Source of the DNA: Stenotrophomonas lacuserhaii | GTDB lineage: Bacteria > Pseudomonadota > Gammaproteobacteria > Xanthomonadales > Xanthomonadaceae | Direction: 5' to 3' | NCBI RefSeq assembly: GCF_014836545.1 | Contig: NZ_JACSQS010000010.1 | Location: forward strand, 1 to 64,000 | Length of the DNA stretch: 64,000 nucleotides | Shown here: positions 43,658-51,396 of the stretch, piece by piece | Numbering within the stretch: the first letter of the stretch is position 1 | How the letters are laid out: the number at the start of each line of letters is the position of its first letter | Notes under the pieces: model-generated | What the model saw: only the letters and a program-made list of their open reading frames with translations | What the model was told of the DNA's origin: nothing | The model's database searches: none | Position numbers and translations under genes: made by a program

Positions 43658-45909
43658 TGTCCGCATTGACCCTTGCCCTGATGGGCCTGAACAGCGTCGT
43701 CTTCAGCGCGAACTACGAATACGACGAGATGGGGCGTCTGATCGCAGAACGGGGTAACAGCGGTCAGAACGTCCGCTACGCCTATGACGCCGAAGGTCGC
43801 CTGACCCAGGTCACCGACTCACAGAACCGTGTTACACGCATGGAGTACGACGCACGTGGCAGGCTGCTCAAGCAGATCGATGCCGCGGGCGGAACGACCA
43901 GCTTCACGTATGACCTGGGCGACCGGGCGACGCGGGTGGTTGATCCACGCGGACTGGCTACAACGTATGCCTATGATGGATTCGGGCAGTTGTGGCGCCA
44001 GAACAGTCCCGATACCGGCACCACCTCGCATATCTTCGATGCAACCGGTCTGCTCTCCTCAACGACGCGCAACGATGGCTCGAGCACGACCTATGCCTAC
44101 GATGGGCTGGGGCGGTTACTGGCAGCCAGTTCCGATGGCCAGCAACTCGCCTACGTGTACGATGATTGCAGCAGTGGTAAAGGCCGACTCTGTGGTATCC
44201 GTGCTCCTGGGACTGATTCGAACTTTGCTTACAACGCGCAAGGGCAGCTGACCGGAAGGAACGACTGGATCACCCATGGCGGCGCACATACGCAGAATTC
44301 CACCAGCTATGAGTACGACGCGTTAGGTCGGTCCGCCAGAATCTTCTATCCTGACGGATCCGTGGCGAACTACGGTTATGCTGCGGGAGGCCATCTCAAC
44401 TCACTCTCTGTCAGTGCAGGTGGCAGCACCCATGGCGTCATCAATGGCGTGCAACTGAAAGCCATCGGCGCCAGGGCATGGCTGTCTTACGGGAACGGTC
44501 TTGGCAGGGGATATAATCACGATCTCGACGGTCGAATGACCGCCATGTCAGTGAGAGGACCTAGCGATTGGATGAGCTATCTCGACTATGCCTACAGTCC
44601 AGATAACGAGATCGCCCAGATTGCAGATGCACGTACAAGCAGTCTCAGTCAGAACCTTGGCTACGATCAGCTGAGCAGACTGGGATCACTGAGCCGCAAT
44701 GGCGTGCAAAGTCAGCTTTCCCACGACGCGGGCAGCAACTTGGTAGGGATCCAGTCAGGCGCCGATTTGACGCGTTTTGTCATCGATTCTCAAAGCAATC
44801 GCCTGCTGGAAGCTATTGATCCTTCAGGCACCCGCCGCTATCAATATGACGCCTTGGGCAACCGCATCAGCCAGACGCATGGTGCTCGGACGACGACCTA
44901 TGACTACGGCGCCTTCAACCGAATGGAGCGCAGCAACGTCGATGGGCGCGTTACTGATTACCTGCTGAACGCCCAGGGACAGCGCGTCAGCAAGCATAGT
45001 GCGACCAGCACGAGCCGCTACTTCTATGCTGGTCAGAACCAGTTGCTTGCCGAGCAGACGGATGGGCTGTGGGCCAACTACCTGTGGTTTGGTAATGAAC
45101 TGGTGGGTCTGGTGCGCAACGGCAACGTAGTCAACATCCACAACGACCACTTGGGGCGGCCCGAGTACGCAACTGACAGCAACCAATCGGTCGTATGGAA
45201 GGCTTACAACTACGCGTATGGACGGAGCGTCACCCAGGACAGCATCGGCGGACTCAACATCGGTTTCCCAGGGCAGTACTACGATGCCGAGACAGGGCTT
45301 TGGTACAACGGCTTCCGGGATTACGATGCGGAGAGTGGCCGGTATGTGCAGAGCGATCCGATCGGCTTGGCTGGTGGAACTAACACCTACGCGTACGCCA
45401 ACGGCAATCCTATTTCCTTCGTCGATCCAACGGGGCAGGTCGGTCTCCCCGGCGCATGCTATGGCGCCATTGCGGGAGCTATTGGCGGCTACGTATCAGG
45501 CGGTGACGCCAAAAGCATAATTGTAGGTGCTCTTGCCGGTGCAGCCGTTGGTGCGGTGAACCCGTATGCTTCGCACTGGGCCGGTGCAGCAGCTGGAGGG
45601 GCGCTGGCTAGCGCAGCTGGACAAGCAGCAGGCAATATTGCGTCGGGAAGGGACGCGCTCGATGCCGAGAACTACAATGCAGGAGCCGTGGCTGGATCAA
45701 TGGTTGGAGGAGGTGCAGCAAGCTTTGCAGGAAATGCGCTTGTCAAATTCTCCCCTGTTATCCGCCTCAATGTCGTGGGGCGACCGGTGGGCGCGACGAA
45801 CATTTTGAGAACACCAGGTCGGACGGCTGCTGCTATTGCGGAGGGATCGATTACGGGGGCAGGTGAACTCGCGGGATCAACAATCAGCTCTGGCTGCGGG
45901 TGCGATTAG
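43657..45909 (+). CDS. RHS-repeat protein with associated core and variable C-terminal tail (probable toxin)
   Basis: A 750-aa protein whose ATG overlaps the previous stop (TGATG), with AAGGAAGGAG at 43640-43649 as ribosome-binding site. YD repeats run from residue 20 ([14 protein letters not shown]). The RHS-associated core ends at about residue 590 with [20 protein letters not shown] and PISFVDPTG. After the core is a 160-residue tail with Gly/Ala-rich zipper-like stretches ([29 protein letters not shown]) ending GCGCD. The tail position is where RHS systems carry the toxin, but no enzyme motif is visible. The small gene after it is the candidate immunity gene. Confidence 0.88.
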   Translation: MSALTLALMGLNSVVFSANYEYDEMGRLIAERGNSGQNVRYAYDAEGRLTQVTDSQNRVTRMEYDARGRLLKQIDAAGGTTSFTYDLGDRATRVVDPRGLATTYAYDGFGQLWRQNSPDTGTTSHIFDATGLLSSTTRNDGSSTTYAYDGLGRLLAASSDGQQLAYVYDDCSSGKGRLCGIRAPGTDSNFAYNAQGQLTGRNDWITHGGAHTQNSTSYEYDALGRSARIFYPDGSVANYGYAAGGHLNSLSVSAGGSTHGVINGVQLKAIGARAWLSYGNGLGRGYNHDLDGRMTAMSVRGPSDWMSYLDYAYSPDNEIAQIADARTSSLSQNLGYDQLSRLGSLSRNGVQSQLSHDAGSNLVGIQSGADLTRFVIDSQSNRLLEAIDPSGTRRYQYDALGNRISQTHGARTTTYDYGAFNRMERSNVDGRVTDYLLNAQGQRVSKHSATSTSRYFYAGQNQLLAEQTDGLWANYLWFGNELVGLVRNGNVVNIHNDHLGRPEYATDSNQSVVWKAYNYAYGRSVTQDSIGGLNIGFPGQYYDAETGLWYNGFRDYDAESGRYVQSDPIGLAGGTNTYAYANGNPISFVDPTGQVGLPGACYGAIAGAIGGYVSGGDAKSIIVGALAGAAVGAVNPYASHWAGAAAGGALASAAGQAAGNIASGRDALDAENYNAGAVAGSMVGGGAASFAGNALVKFSPVIRLNVVGRPVGATNILRTPGRTAAAIAEGSITGAGELAGSTISSGCGCD

Positions 45910-45911
45910 AG

Positions 45912-46211
45912 ATGCACATCCTCGTAATTATGCTAGCACCATTCTTATTTGTCATTCCGCTCTCCGTTGGAGTCGCGGCAGCGACGACTCGCGTAGCGCT
46001 GATTTCCTACGCATTCTCGTACGCCGCGTTGTGCGGGGCTCTCCCGTTCGCGTACGGCTACCTTTTTATGCCCGACATCAGGGGAGACTTCGTCGAGATG
46101 CTCTCCACGGCAGCATTGATCGCGGGGATGAGGTTGATGGATCTATATGCATTCCAAGGTCTCCTCCTGTTCAAAGAGAAATGGAAAGAGGTCCGACGTG
46201 TCAACAGGTGA
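45912..46211 (+). CDS. Small membrane protein, candidate immunity protein
   Basis: A 99-aa protein starting MHILVIMLAPFLFVIPLSVG 2 bases after the RHS stop. Three hydrophobic segments (about 2-22, 28-50 and 58-80) precede a basic C-terminus (KEKWKEVRRVNR). Position straight after an RHS tail is the usual place for a cognate immunity gene. If so, the toxin may act at the inner membrane. The GC content is clearly lower than in the backbone. An in-frame GTG at 45900 is also possible. Confidence 0.65.
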   Translation: MHILVIMLAPFLFVIPLSVGVAAATTRVALISYAFSYAALCGALPFAYGYLFMPDIRGDFVEMLSTAALIAGMRLMDLYAFQGLLLFKEKWKEVRRVNR

Positions 46212-46298
46212 CTTACCGGACCCCAGTAGCCCAGCATGTTAATCAGGCTGAAATCCTCTCGCGTTTTTCGCCGTTAAGACGGCCACCCTTGCCTGAGG

Positions 46299-46568
46299 AT
46301 GGCTGTCTGCGGAAACTGCTTTTCCAAAGTATATGATCGGGGTCGTCACGGAAACATGACCGTAATGTCGGTGAGGGGACTAAGCGACTGGATCGATCAG
46401 CTGAAAGTAAGCCAAGAACTTTTCCGCCAGATCGCGCTCACAGGCGGCATAACCGAGCTGTATGTCGGCGTCTTCGTCGAAGGGGACAGCGGCTTTACGC
46501 TTGCAACTGACGATATGAGGCGCTTGGCCGAGCTGTCACTGGAGCTTTCGGTCGAGGTCTATCCGTAG
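46299..46568 (+). pseudogene. Chimeric remnant: RHS scar joined to the end of a DUF4279-like immunity protein
   Basis: The 89-aa frame reads YDRGRHGNMTVMSVRGLSDW, then QLKVSQELFRQIALTGGITE, then GFTLATDDMRRLAELSLELS and ends EVYP. The middle and end match the C-terminal part of DUF4279 proteins, which protect against nearby RHS or polymorphic toxins. The DNA around 46335-46392 is similar to the RHS gene at 44513-44571 (ATGACCGnnATGTCnGTGAG). So a displaced immunity gene was probably cut and joined at a short homology. It is not likely to be a working protein. Confidence 0.55.
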
Positions 46569-46666
46569 GTGGCTGCATCGATCCCATCAACGTCATGCCG
46601 TTCAGGCCTGTACCTGGACGTGATGGCAATGAAGTACGGGGATGCCCCCCAGAGGAAGATAGTCAC

Positions 46667-46849
46667 ATGAAACGATTTCTCGCCTCACTGGCATTTGTGC
46701 TCGTATACGCTTGCGGAGTTCTTATAGCCTGGAATACGCCCGGCATAGCAAACAACCTGACACCAATCTTTGCGATCGCGTGGGTCTTTGCAACCAACAA
46801 GATTGTTTCTTGGATGGTGAATAAGGCTGGCTGGGATCGCCATGAGTAA
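46667..46849 (+). CDS. 60-aa membrane protein
   Basis: It starts MKRFLASLAFVLVYACGVLI with AGAGGAAG (46651-46658) as ribosome-binding site. Two hydrophobic segments (about 4-22 and 30-50) fill most of the protein. It overlaps the next small membrane gene by 8 bases, so they form a pair. AT-rich codons mark it as acquired. The family was not recognised; it could be an orphan immunity gene of the RHS locus. Confidence 0.6.
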   Translation: MKRFLASLAFVLVYACGVLIAWNTPGIANNLTPIFAIAWVFATNKIVSWMVNKAGWDRHE

Positions 46850-47042
46850 GAACGCCATTCATCTCATAAACGCGGCCGTGACTTTCGCAATCTTCGCCCT
46901 ATGCACCGCAGTGTTGGTGGTCAAGGTTTTGGAAGAAGAGGCGCTGTTCTTCCGACACTATTTGCTCGGCTACCTAGGCTGCTTTTCCTTACTTCTCGCC
47001 GTTCTTTCAGTAGTGAATTTTCGCAACAGGCGCAGAAGGTAG
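46842..47042 (+). CDS. 66-aa membrane protein
   Basis: It begins MSKNAIHLINAAVTFAIFAL inside the end of the preceding gene (8-base overlap) and ends in a basic FRNRRRR tail. It has two helices (about 7-27 and 38-60). Translational coupling with the partner suggests a two-component membrane unit or tandem immunity proteins. No homologue was recognised. Confidence 0.6.
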   Translation: MSKNAIHLINAAVTFAIFALCTAVLVVKVLEEEALFFRHYLLGYLGCFSLLLAVLSVVNFRNRRRR

Positions 47043-47103
47043 GCGACCGGGGTGCAGCGTCAGCGGTTCGCGGAGTGAGGACGGACCGGCGCCGGAAGGA
47101 TCA

Positions 47104-47180
47104 GTGACGACCAACGGTCGTCACCCACCCTCCGCTTGCGGCATCACGCGCAAAAGCTTGACGGCCAGCGGCCTTCACTA
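47104..47180. repeat. Two GTAG-type inverted repeats
   Basis: GTGACGACCAACGGTCGTCAC (47104-47124) is a perfect hairpin. GACGGCCAGCGGCCTTCACTAC (47160-47181) is the degenerate end of a second element. They lie between the small membrane gene and the end of the beta-propeller gene and mark the right border of the RHS locus. Confidence 0.65.
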
Positions 47181-47185
47181 CCGGG

Positions 47186-48346
47186 TTACAGGGCGATGCG
47201 GGCTACGCTTTCCTGTGCGCCCTTCTCTTCCTTGTCGCCGTTCTTGATGCTCACGTACAGCACGTTGCTTCTGGCATCCAGTGCCAGGCTGTTCGGGTGC
47301 GTGGGCACTGACCACTCGCCCGTCTTCTGGTAGCTGTCGCTGTCATAGCCGGTCACCGTGCCTGCTTCGCGGTTGGTCACGTACAGGCGCTTGCGCGGTG
47401 CGTCCAGCAGGATGCCCAGGGTGCCGGCGTCGGCCGGGATGCTGGCCAGTTCCTTGCCGGTGGTTCGGTCCAGTACCAGCACGCGCTTGCCGGGGTGCGT
47501 GGACGTGAAGCCTTCGATGCTGCTGCCCTGGTACTTGCGGATCATCTCCGAGCCCTGGTCGGTGATGAAAAGACGCGGGCCGGCCGGGTCCAGCGCGATG
47601 TTCATCGGCTGCTCGGCGGTGACCTTGTACCGCTGCTCCACCTTGCCGGTATCGGTACCTACCACCACCACTTCGCCCAGCAGGTTGCTGGTGTACACGC
47701 GCTTGTTGGCGGCATCCAATGCCAGGCCAGGTGCCTTTGCGTTGCCCAGGCCCGGAATAGTGTCCAGCAGCTTCAGCGACTGCGTGTCCACCACGAACAG
47801 CACACTGCCCTGGCCAGAGTGCCCGGTGACGTACAGGCGGTGGTTGGCGCCGTCCACCACCAGCTCGCGCAGGTCGTGGGTGTAGCTGGCCTTGCCATCC
47901 TTGCCCACCTTCTTTTCCATCAGCTGCACGATGCCGAGCGCCTTGCCCTGCGCGGTGTCGACCACCGTCACCGAGGTGTCCACGGTATTGCCCACGTACA
48001 GGCGGTCATTGGCATCGTCCAGCACCACGCCGAAGCCCTTGCGCTCCAGCGGGATGGTGGCCTGCACGGCCAAGGTGGCCGGGTCCAGCTTCAGCACCTG
48101 GGCCGGGCCGGCGCCGTCGCCGAAGCCGCCCGAAGAGGCCACGTAGACCGCGTTCTGCCTGGCGCTGTAGGCCAGCTCGTACAGGCCCTGCGCCACGGCA
48201 CTGCGCTGCACGGCGGCAGCGCTGCTGACGGCCGGCGTGGCCGCGTAGGCAGCCGGCACGCCCATGCCGATGGCAATCGCCACGGCAAAGGCAGCAACGG
48301 TGCAGCGACGGGCCATGCCCCGGGTCTTGGAAGAGATCGAATTCAT
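47186..48346 (-). CDS. YncE-like exported beta-propeller protein
   Basis: A 386-aa protein with a signal peptide (MNSISSKTRGMARRCTVAAF, cleavage near AAYAAT). The start at 48346 is chosen; a longer frame to 48640 has an unlikely leader. Seven blades of a YVTN/YncE propeller can be followed: AVYVASSGGFGDGAGPAQVL, RLYVGNTVDTSVTVVDTAQG, HRLYVTGHSGQGSVLFVVDT, RVYTSNLLGEVVVVGTDTGK, RLFITDQGSEMIRKYQG, RLYVTNREAGTVTGYDSD and NVLYVSIKNGD. E. coli YncE is periplasmic, binds DNA and is iron-regulated. The ligand here is unknown. It is transcribed alone. Confidence 0.9.
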   Translation of the reverse strand: MNSISSKTRGMARRCTVAAFAVAIAIGMGVPAAYAATPAVSSAAAVQRSAVAQGLYELAYSARQNAVYVASSGGFGDGAGPAQVLKLDPATLAVQATIPLERKGFGVVLDDANDRLYVGNTVDTSVTVVDTAQGKALGIVQLMEKKVGKDGKASYTHDLRELVVDGANHRLYVTGHSGQGSVLFVVDTQSLKLLDTIPGLGNAKAPGLALDAANKRVYTSNLLGEVVVVGTDTGKVEQRYKVTAEQPMNIALDPAGPRLFITDQGSEMIRKYQGSSIEGFTSTHPGKRVLVLDRTTGKELASIPADAGTLGILLDAPRKRLYVTNREAGTVTGYDSDSYQKTGEWSVPTHPNSLALDARSNVLYVSIKNGDKEEKGAQESVARIAL

Positions 48347-48725
48347 TGCAGCGTCCTTGTGTGAGTCAGGAAAGATCCTTGGCTCGCGCGGCCGCGTATG
48401 CAGTGCAGAAACACCGAAGCGGCCGGCCACACGACGAATGCGTGGGCAGGCTGGCTGAGGACGACATGGTAACCCAGCTCCGTGGACGCGTCCTCCCCGG
48501 AGGCGGCCGACTTTGGTCGGTCCTCGGCGCATGCACGACACCTTATTCCTGTGACCAGCGCGCCCCTTGAAGTGAGGTAGGGCGCCAATCGCACTGCGAA
48601 ACACGCGTTGAAGGTGTCTTCCACGACGCTTCCCACGCACCTGTAACGCCTATCGATGACCAGCAGGTTTTCGTCCATCAAGCGATCTCCATAGTCCATC
48701 GGACCAACCTGAGTGGAGATTTCCC
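48347..48725. other. Divergent intergenic region
   Basis: These 379 bases lie between the beta-propeller gene and the exported-protein gene at 48726. A minus-strand open frame crosses it (to 48861) but has cysteine-rich, unfamilial sequence and overlaps the next gene; it is rejected. GTGGAGAT at 48713-48720 is the likely ribosome-binding site for 48726. No other feature was seen. Confidence 0.5.
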
Positions 48726-49526
48726 ATGGCACGTCCGTCAGTAAATCCCCGAGCGGTGCTGATTCCGATCCTTTTCGCCGGCCTGCTTCCCTGCGCGTAC
48801 GCGGGCAATCAATCCGGTAGCGCCGTAGTGGTGTTGGGCACGCAGGCCTACCGTTGGCCATTGAGCGAGTTGGCAGGTGACGAAGCGCCGCCCGCGCGGG
48901 GCCCGGTGGAGCTCACGCTCATCGCGCCGACCATGTGTCCACGCGTCACAGACTCGAACCTACGGGGCGCGGCTGCGGTGCAGGCAATGCTGGCCGAGGT
49001 GCCGATCACCATCGAATTCCCTGAAGGCCTATCGGCGACGGCGATGCTGGAACGCAAGCTGGACAATGACGGCAGCAGCGCAGCGGGTTCCCTGGAGCGG
49101 CGCGACCCACGCGAGCGCCTGGAACTGCGCCTGCAACAGCCACCGCAGTGGGGACTGTCGCCCTACACAGTCAACGAACAGCTGATGACGGCCTACGCCC
49201 GCGATTACCAGGCCCGCTACAAAAAGGCCCTGACGCGCACGCCCGGTAATGAACCGGACTGGTACATCGCCAAGTCCGCCGATGGCAGTTTGGGCACCTT
49301 CATCTCGTGCGATCCCCCGAAGGCCCTGCAGCCCTCGCTCAGCGGGCGCAACGACCCCACCATCGCCGCAATGGACCCCGCGCAGCTCGCCGGCTGCATC
49401 CACTACTTCATCGATGCCAAGCGGAATCTGTTCGTCCAGATGAGCTACCAGCGCACGTGGCTGAAGGACTGGAAACAGATGGAGGATGGCGTACGTGCGC
49501 AGATTGGCCGGGCTGAGGTGAAGTAA
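48726..49526 (+). CDS. Exported protein of unknown function
   Basis: A 266-aa protein with a signal peptide (MARPSVNPRAVLIPILFAGL, cleavage near AYAGN). The mature part has few cysteines (TMCPRVTD, FISCDPPKAL, AGCIHYFID) and a C-terminal beta-rich segment (RNLFVQMSYQRTWLKDWKQM) ending with a helix. It is probably periplasmic. Similar proteins occur next to secretion-effector loci in xanthomonads, I believe, but no domain was recognised. The XVIPCD effector gene is convergent 105 bases on, across a repeat region. Confidence 0.72.
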   Translation: MARPSVNPRAVLIPILFAGLLPCAYAGNQSGSAVVVLGTQAYRWPLSELAGDEAPPARGPVELTLIAPTMCPRVTDSNLRGAAAVQAMLAEVPITIEFPEGLSATAMLERKLDNDGSSAAGSLERRDPRERLELRLQQPPQWGLSPYTVNEQLMTAYARDYQARYKKALTRTPGNEPDWYIAKSADGSLGTFISCDPPKALQPSLSGRNDPTIAAMDPAQLAGCIHYFIDAKRNLFVQMSYQRTWLKDWKQMEDGVRAQIGRAEVK

Positions 49527-49533
49527 TCGACCT

Positions 49534-49585
49534 GTGACGTCCGTGACGTCCGTGACGTCCCTGTAGTGCCGACCTTGGTCGGCAC
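49534..49585. repeat. Triplicated 9-mer followed by a GTAG hairpin
   Basis: GTGACGTCC is repeated three times exactly (49534-49560), then GTAGTGCCGACC TTGGTCGGCAC (49563-49585) forms a hairpin. A palindromic GCCGGCTGAAGTCGGCTCTA follows (about 49607-49627). The block separates two convergent genes and marks the left border of the effector island. Confidence 0.8.
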
Positions 49586-49631
49586 AGCTTGAACAACCTC
49601 AATCCAGCCGGCTGAAGTCGGCTCTACAGGC

Positions 49632-50582
49632 TCACCCCATCCGCTGCACGGCGGCCTGCTGTTCCTGCACTTGGCTCTGTTCCTGCATGGCCACCTGCTG
49701 CTGCGACTGGCTGATGTGTTGCGCCTGCTCCATCGATTCATGCACGGGCGTCTGCACTGCGACCGCAGTGGGCATGCTGGCGCGCAGGTGCGCGGGGTCT
49801 GACGGATCGCCCTGGACGACGAACACGTTGGTGCCTGCGTGCCCCTGCTCATTAGCCTGGCTGAGCAGCACGTGGTCCACGCGGGACAGGCCGTTTTCCT
49901 TTGCCAGGCAGAACAGGCTGCCGCACATGCGCTCGCTGGCTTCGTCCGGGGTACGGCCGTGGGAGGCGTCGAGTGCCGCAACACCCCGCGATATCTGCCC
50001 GCCCAAGGCCTGGTCATTGCTGGTATACAGCCACTGCTCGAACGTCTGCTTCGGCAACGGGTTTCGCTCTTCCTTGTTGAGCGGGCTATCCGGAAAAGGC
50101 GCCTCAATGCTCTGGATATGCGGAACATTCCTCGCGGGTTGAATGACGCCTTCGAAGTTCTTGAACTCGATGCCGACCGCCTTGGCGTGGAGCCCCGCGT
50201 GGTTGAGGGCGCCCCAGGTGAAATCCGTACAACTGTTGCTGAAGGCGTCGTACTTCGCATCCAGACCGTACCTCACCGGGTCAGCCGAGTACTCGCGGAT
50301 CTTGTTGAACTGCTCTTCGCTGATCTCGATAGTGCGCGCGTAATACGGCGCGACGTAGGTCGAGGTGTCGGTAGTTGCGGGATCGCCTAGATATCCGCCG
50401 CCGGGTAGGCGATCCCCAGGCTGCCAACCTGCGCTGCGCACATCGGCGCCGTGGGATGTCTCCAGATACATATGTCCTGTCAGCGATGTCCCCCGGGACT
50501 CGTTCGGCTGCTCAGGATTCACCATCGGCGTGCCAGGCGCTGCCACGTAAACGGTCAGGGTATATGCGTCATTCTTATCCAT
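49632..50582 (-). CDS. Type IV secretion (X-Tfe) antibacterial effector with XVIPCD; Cys/His N-terminal domain
   Basis: A 316-aa protein. The C-terminal 120 residues are an XVIPCD, the signal recognised by VirD4 of the bacteria-killing T4SS in Xanthomonas and Stenotrophomonas: GLSRVDHVLLSQ (231-242), VFVVQGDPSDPAHLRASMPT (253-272), PVHESMEQ and a glutamine-rich tail. The N-terminal domain (1-190) has GTSLTGHMYLETSHG with H37 and SNSCTDFTWGALNHAG with C118, an order seen in permuted NlpC/P60-like hydrolases. This suggests a peptidoglycan amidase or related enzyme, which is inference. ATG 50582 follows the upstream lipoprotein stop by 2 bases. Confidence 0.88.
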   Translation of the reverse strand: MDKNDAYTLTVYVAAPGTPMVNPEQPNESRGTSLTGHMYLETSHGADVRSAGWQPGDRLPGGGYLGDPATTDTSTYVAPYYARTIEISEEQFNKIREYSADPVRYGLDAKYDAFSNSCTDFTWGALNHAGLHAKAVGIEFKNFEGVIQPARNVPHIQSIEAPFPDSPLNKEERNPLPKQTFEQWLYTSNDQALGGQISRGVAALDASHGRTPDEASERMCGSLFCLAKENGLSRVDHVLLSQANEQGHAGTNVFVVQGDPSDPAHLRASMPTAVAVQTPVHESMEQAQHISQSQQQVAMQEQSQVQEQQAAVQRMG

Positions 50583-50584
50583 GG

Positions 50585-51229
50585 TCACTTCGACTTTCCG
50601 TCATAGGCGATGATCAATTCAGCCGGACTGTCCTTGAGCGCTGGACGATCCTCCAGCAACTCGATCACTACGTGGTATCGGCCAGGCGCGGGCGAGCCCG
50701 CGTAAGCAAGCGCGAGCTCATCATAGATAAGCCCGTCCTGCAGCAGACCAGCCTCGCGCATCATCCCTGTATTGACACTATGTGGCGAGGCCTTGGGCGT
50801 GAAGCCATCAGCGCCAAGCTCGACTCGCTTCTTCAACTCCGGCGCTATTCGCAGAAGGGACACATCAGTCCGCGATTCTCCGTCAAGCTTCTGCAGGCGC
50901 ACGCGTGCTGGCAGCCCTTCCCGCACGATCAGGCTTGACCGCGCAACGATCGCCTTCGGCGTCTCCTCAGCGATCCGAATACCAATAACCAACGAAGAGC
51001 CTGCCAGCTCCCCAGGCGGCGGCAGATCAAACTCCAGATCCGCAATCACACCCGGCTTATCCAGCGCGACAGGCCGCGTCAGCGGCACCCGCGTGCGTGC
51101 GGCCGCCTGTACGGCATCAAGCGGCGCTACGGACGGCGGCGCAGGCGGCGGACCACTACAGGCGGAGAGCACGGCCAATGCGAGAGCCAGCGCAGTGCTT
51201 TGAAGGCGTCCTGATGATGATTTCAACAT
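50585..51229 (-). CDS. Putative immunity lipoprotein (X-Tfi) for the adjacent effector
   Basis: A 214-aa lipoprotein: the signal MLKSSSGRLQSTALALALAV ends in the lipobox LSAC (acylated cysteine about 24), followed by a proline-rich linker (GPPPAPPSVAP). The rest is beta-rich (GVIADLEFDLPPPGELAGSS) with no enzymatic motif. In X-T4SS systems each periplasm-acting effector is encoded with a lipoprotein inhibitor directly upstream, and the 2-base spacing here fits exactly. A periplasmic inhibitor implies a cell-wall or membrane target for the effector. Confidence 0.8.
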   Translation of the reverse strand: MLKSSSGRLQSTALALALAVLSACSGPPPAPPSVAPLDAVQAAARTRVPLTRPVALDKPGVIADLEFDLPPPGELAGSSLVIGIRIAEETPKAIVARSSLIVREGLPARVRLQKLDGESRTDVSLLRIAPELKKRVELGADGFTPKASPHSVNTGMMREAGLLQDGLIYDELALAYAGSPAPGRYHVVIELLEDRPALKDSPAELIIAYDGKSK

Positions 51230-51396
51230 GATGCATCCCTATTCGAGGCTTCCCGCACTGAGTGACGTGCAGTCTGGTTTCCTTGCCCTGCCGAGCATAA
51301 GGGAAGCGACTTATCGGGAAGTGATGACAGAATCGGCGGGCTGCGACTAGGTCATTGCTTGCTCAGCTGTGGTGCGTGGCTACCAGCGTGAAGATC

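Noticed and set aside
48343-48861. 172-aa minus-strand frame between the beta-propeller and exported-protein genes
   Set aside because: Overlaps the start of a well-supported plus-strand gene, lacks a ribosome-binding site, and shows no family resemblance.
49534-49560. Replication or attachment site in the GTGACGTCC triplet repeat
   Set aside because: Three short direct repeats with no integrase, tRNA end or second copy nearby; a simple tandem expansion is enough.
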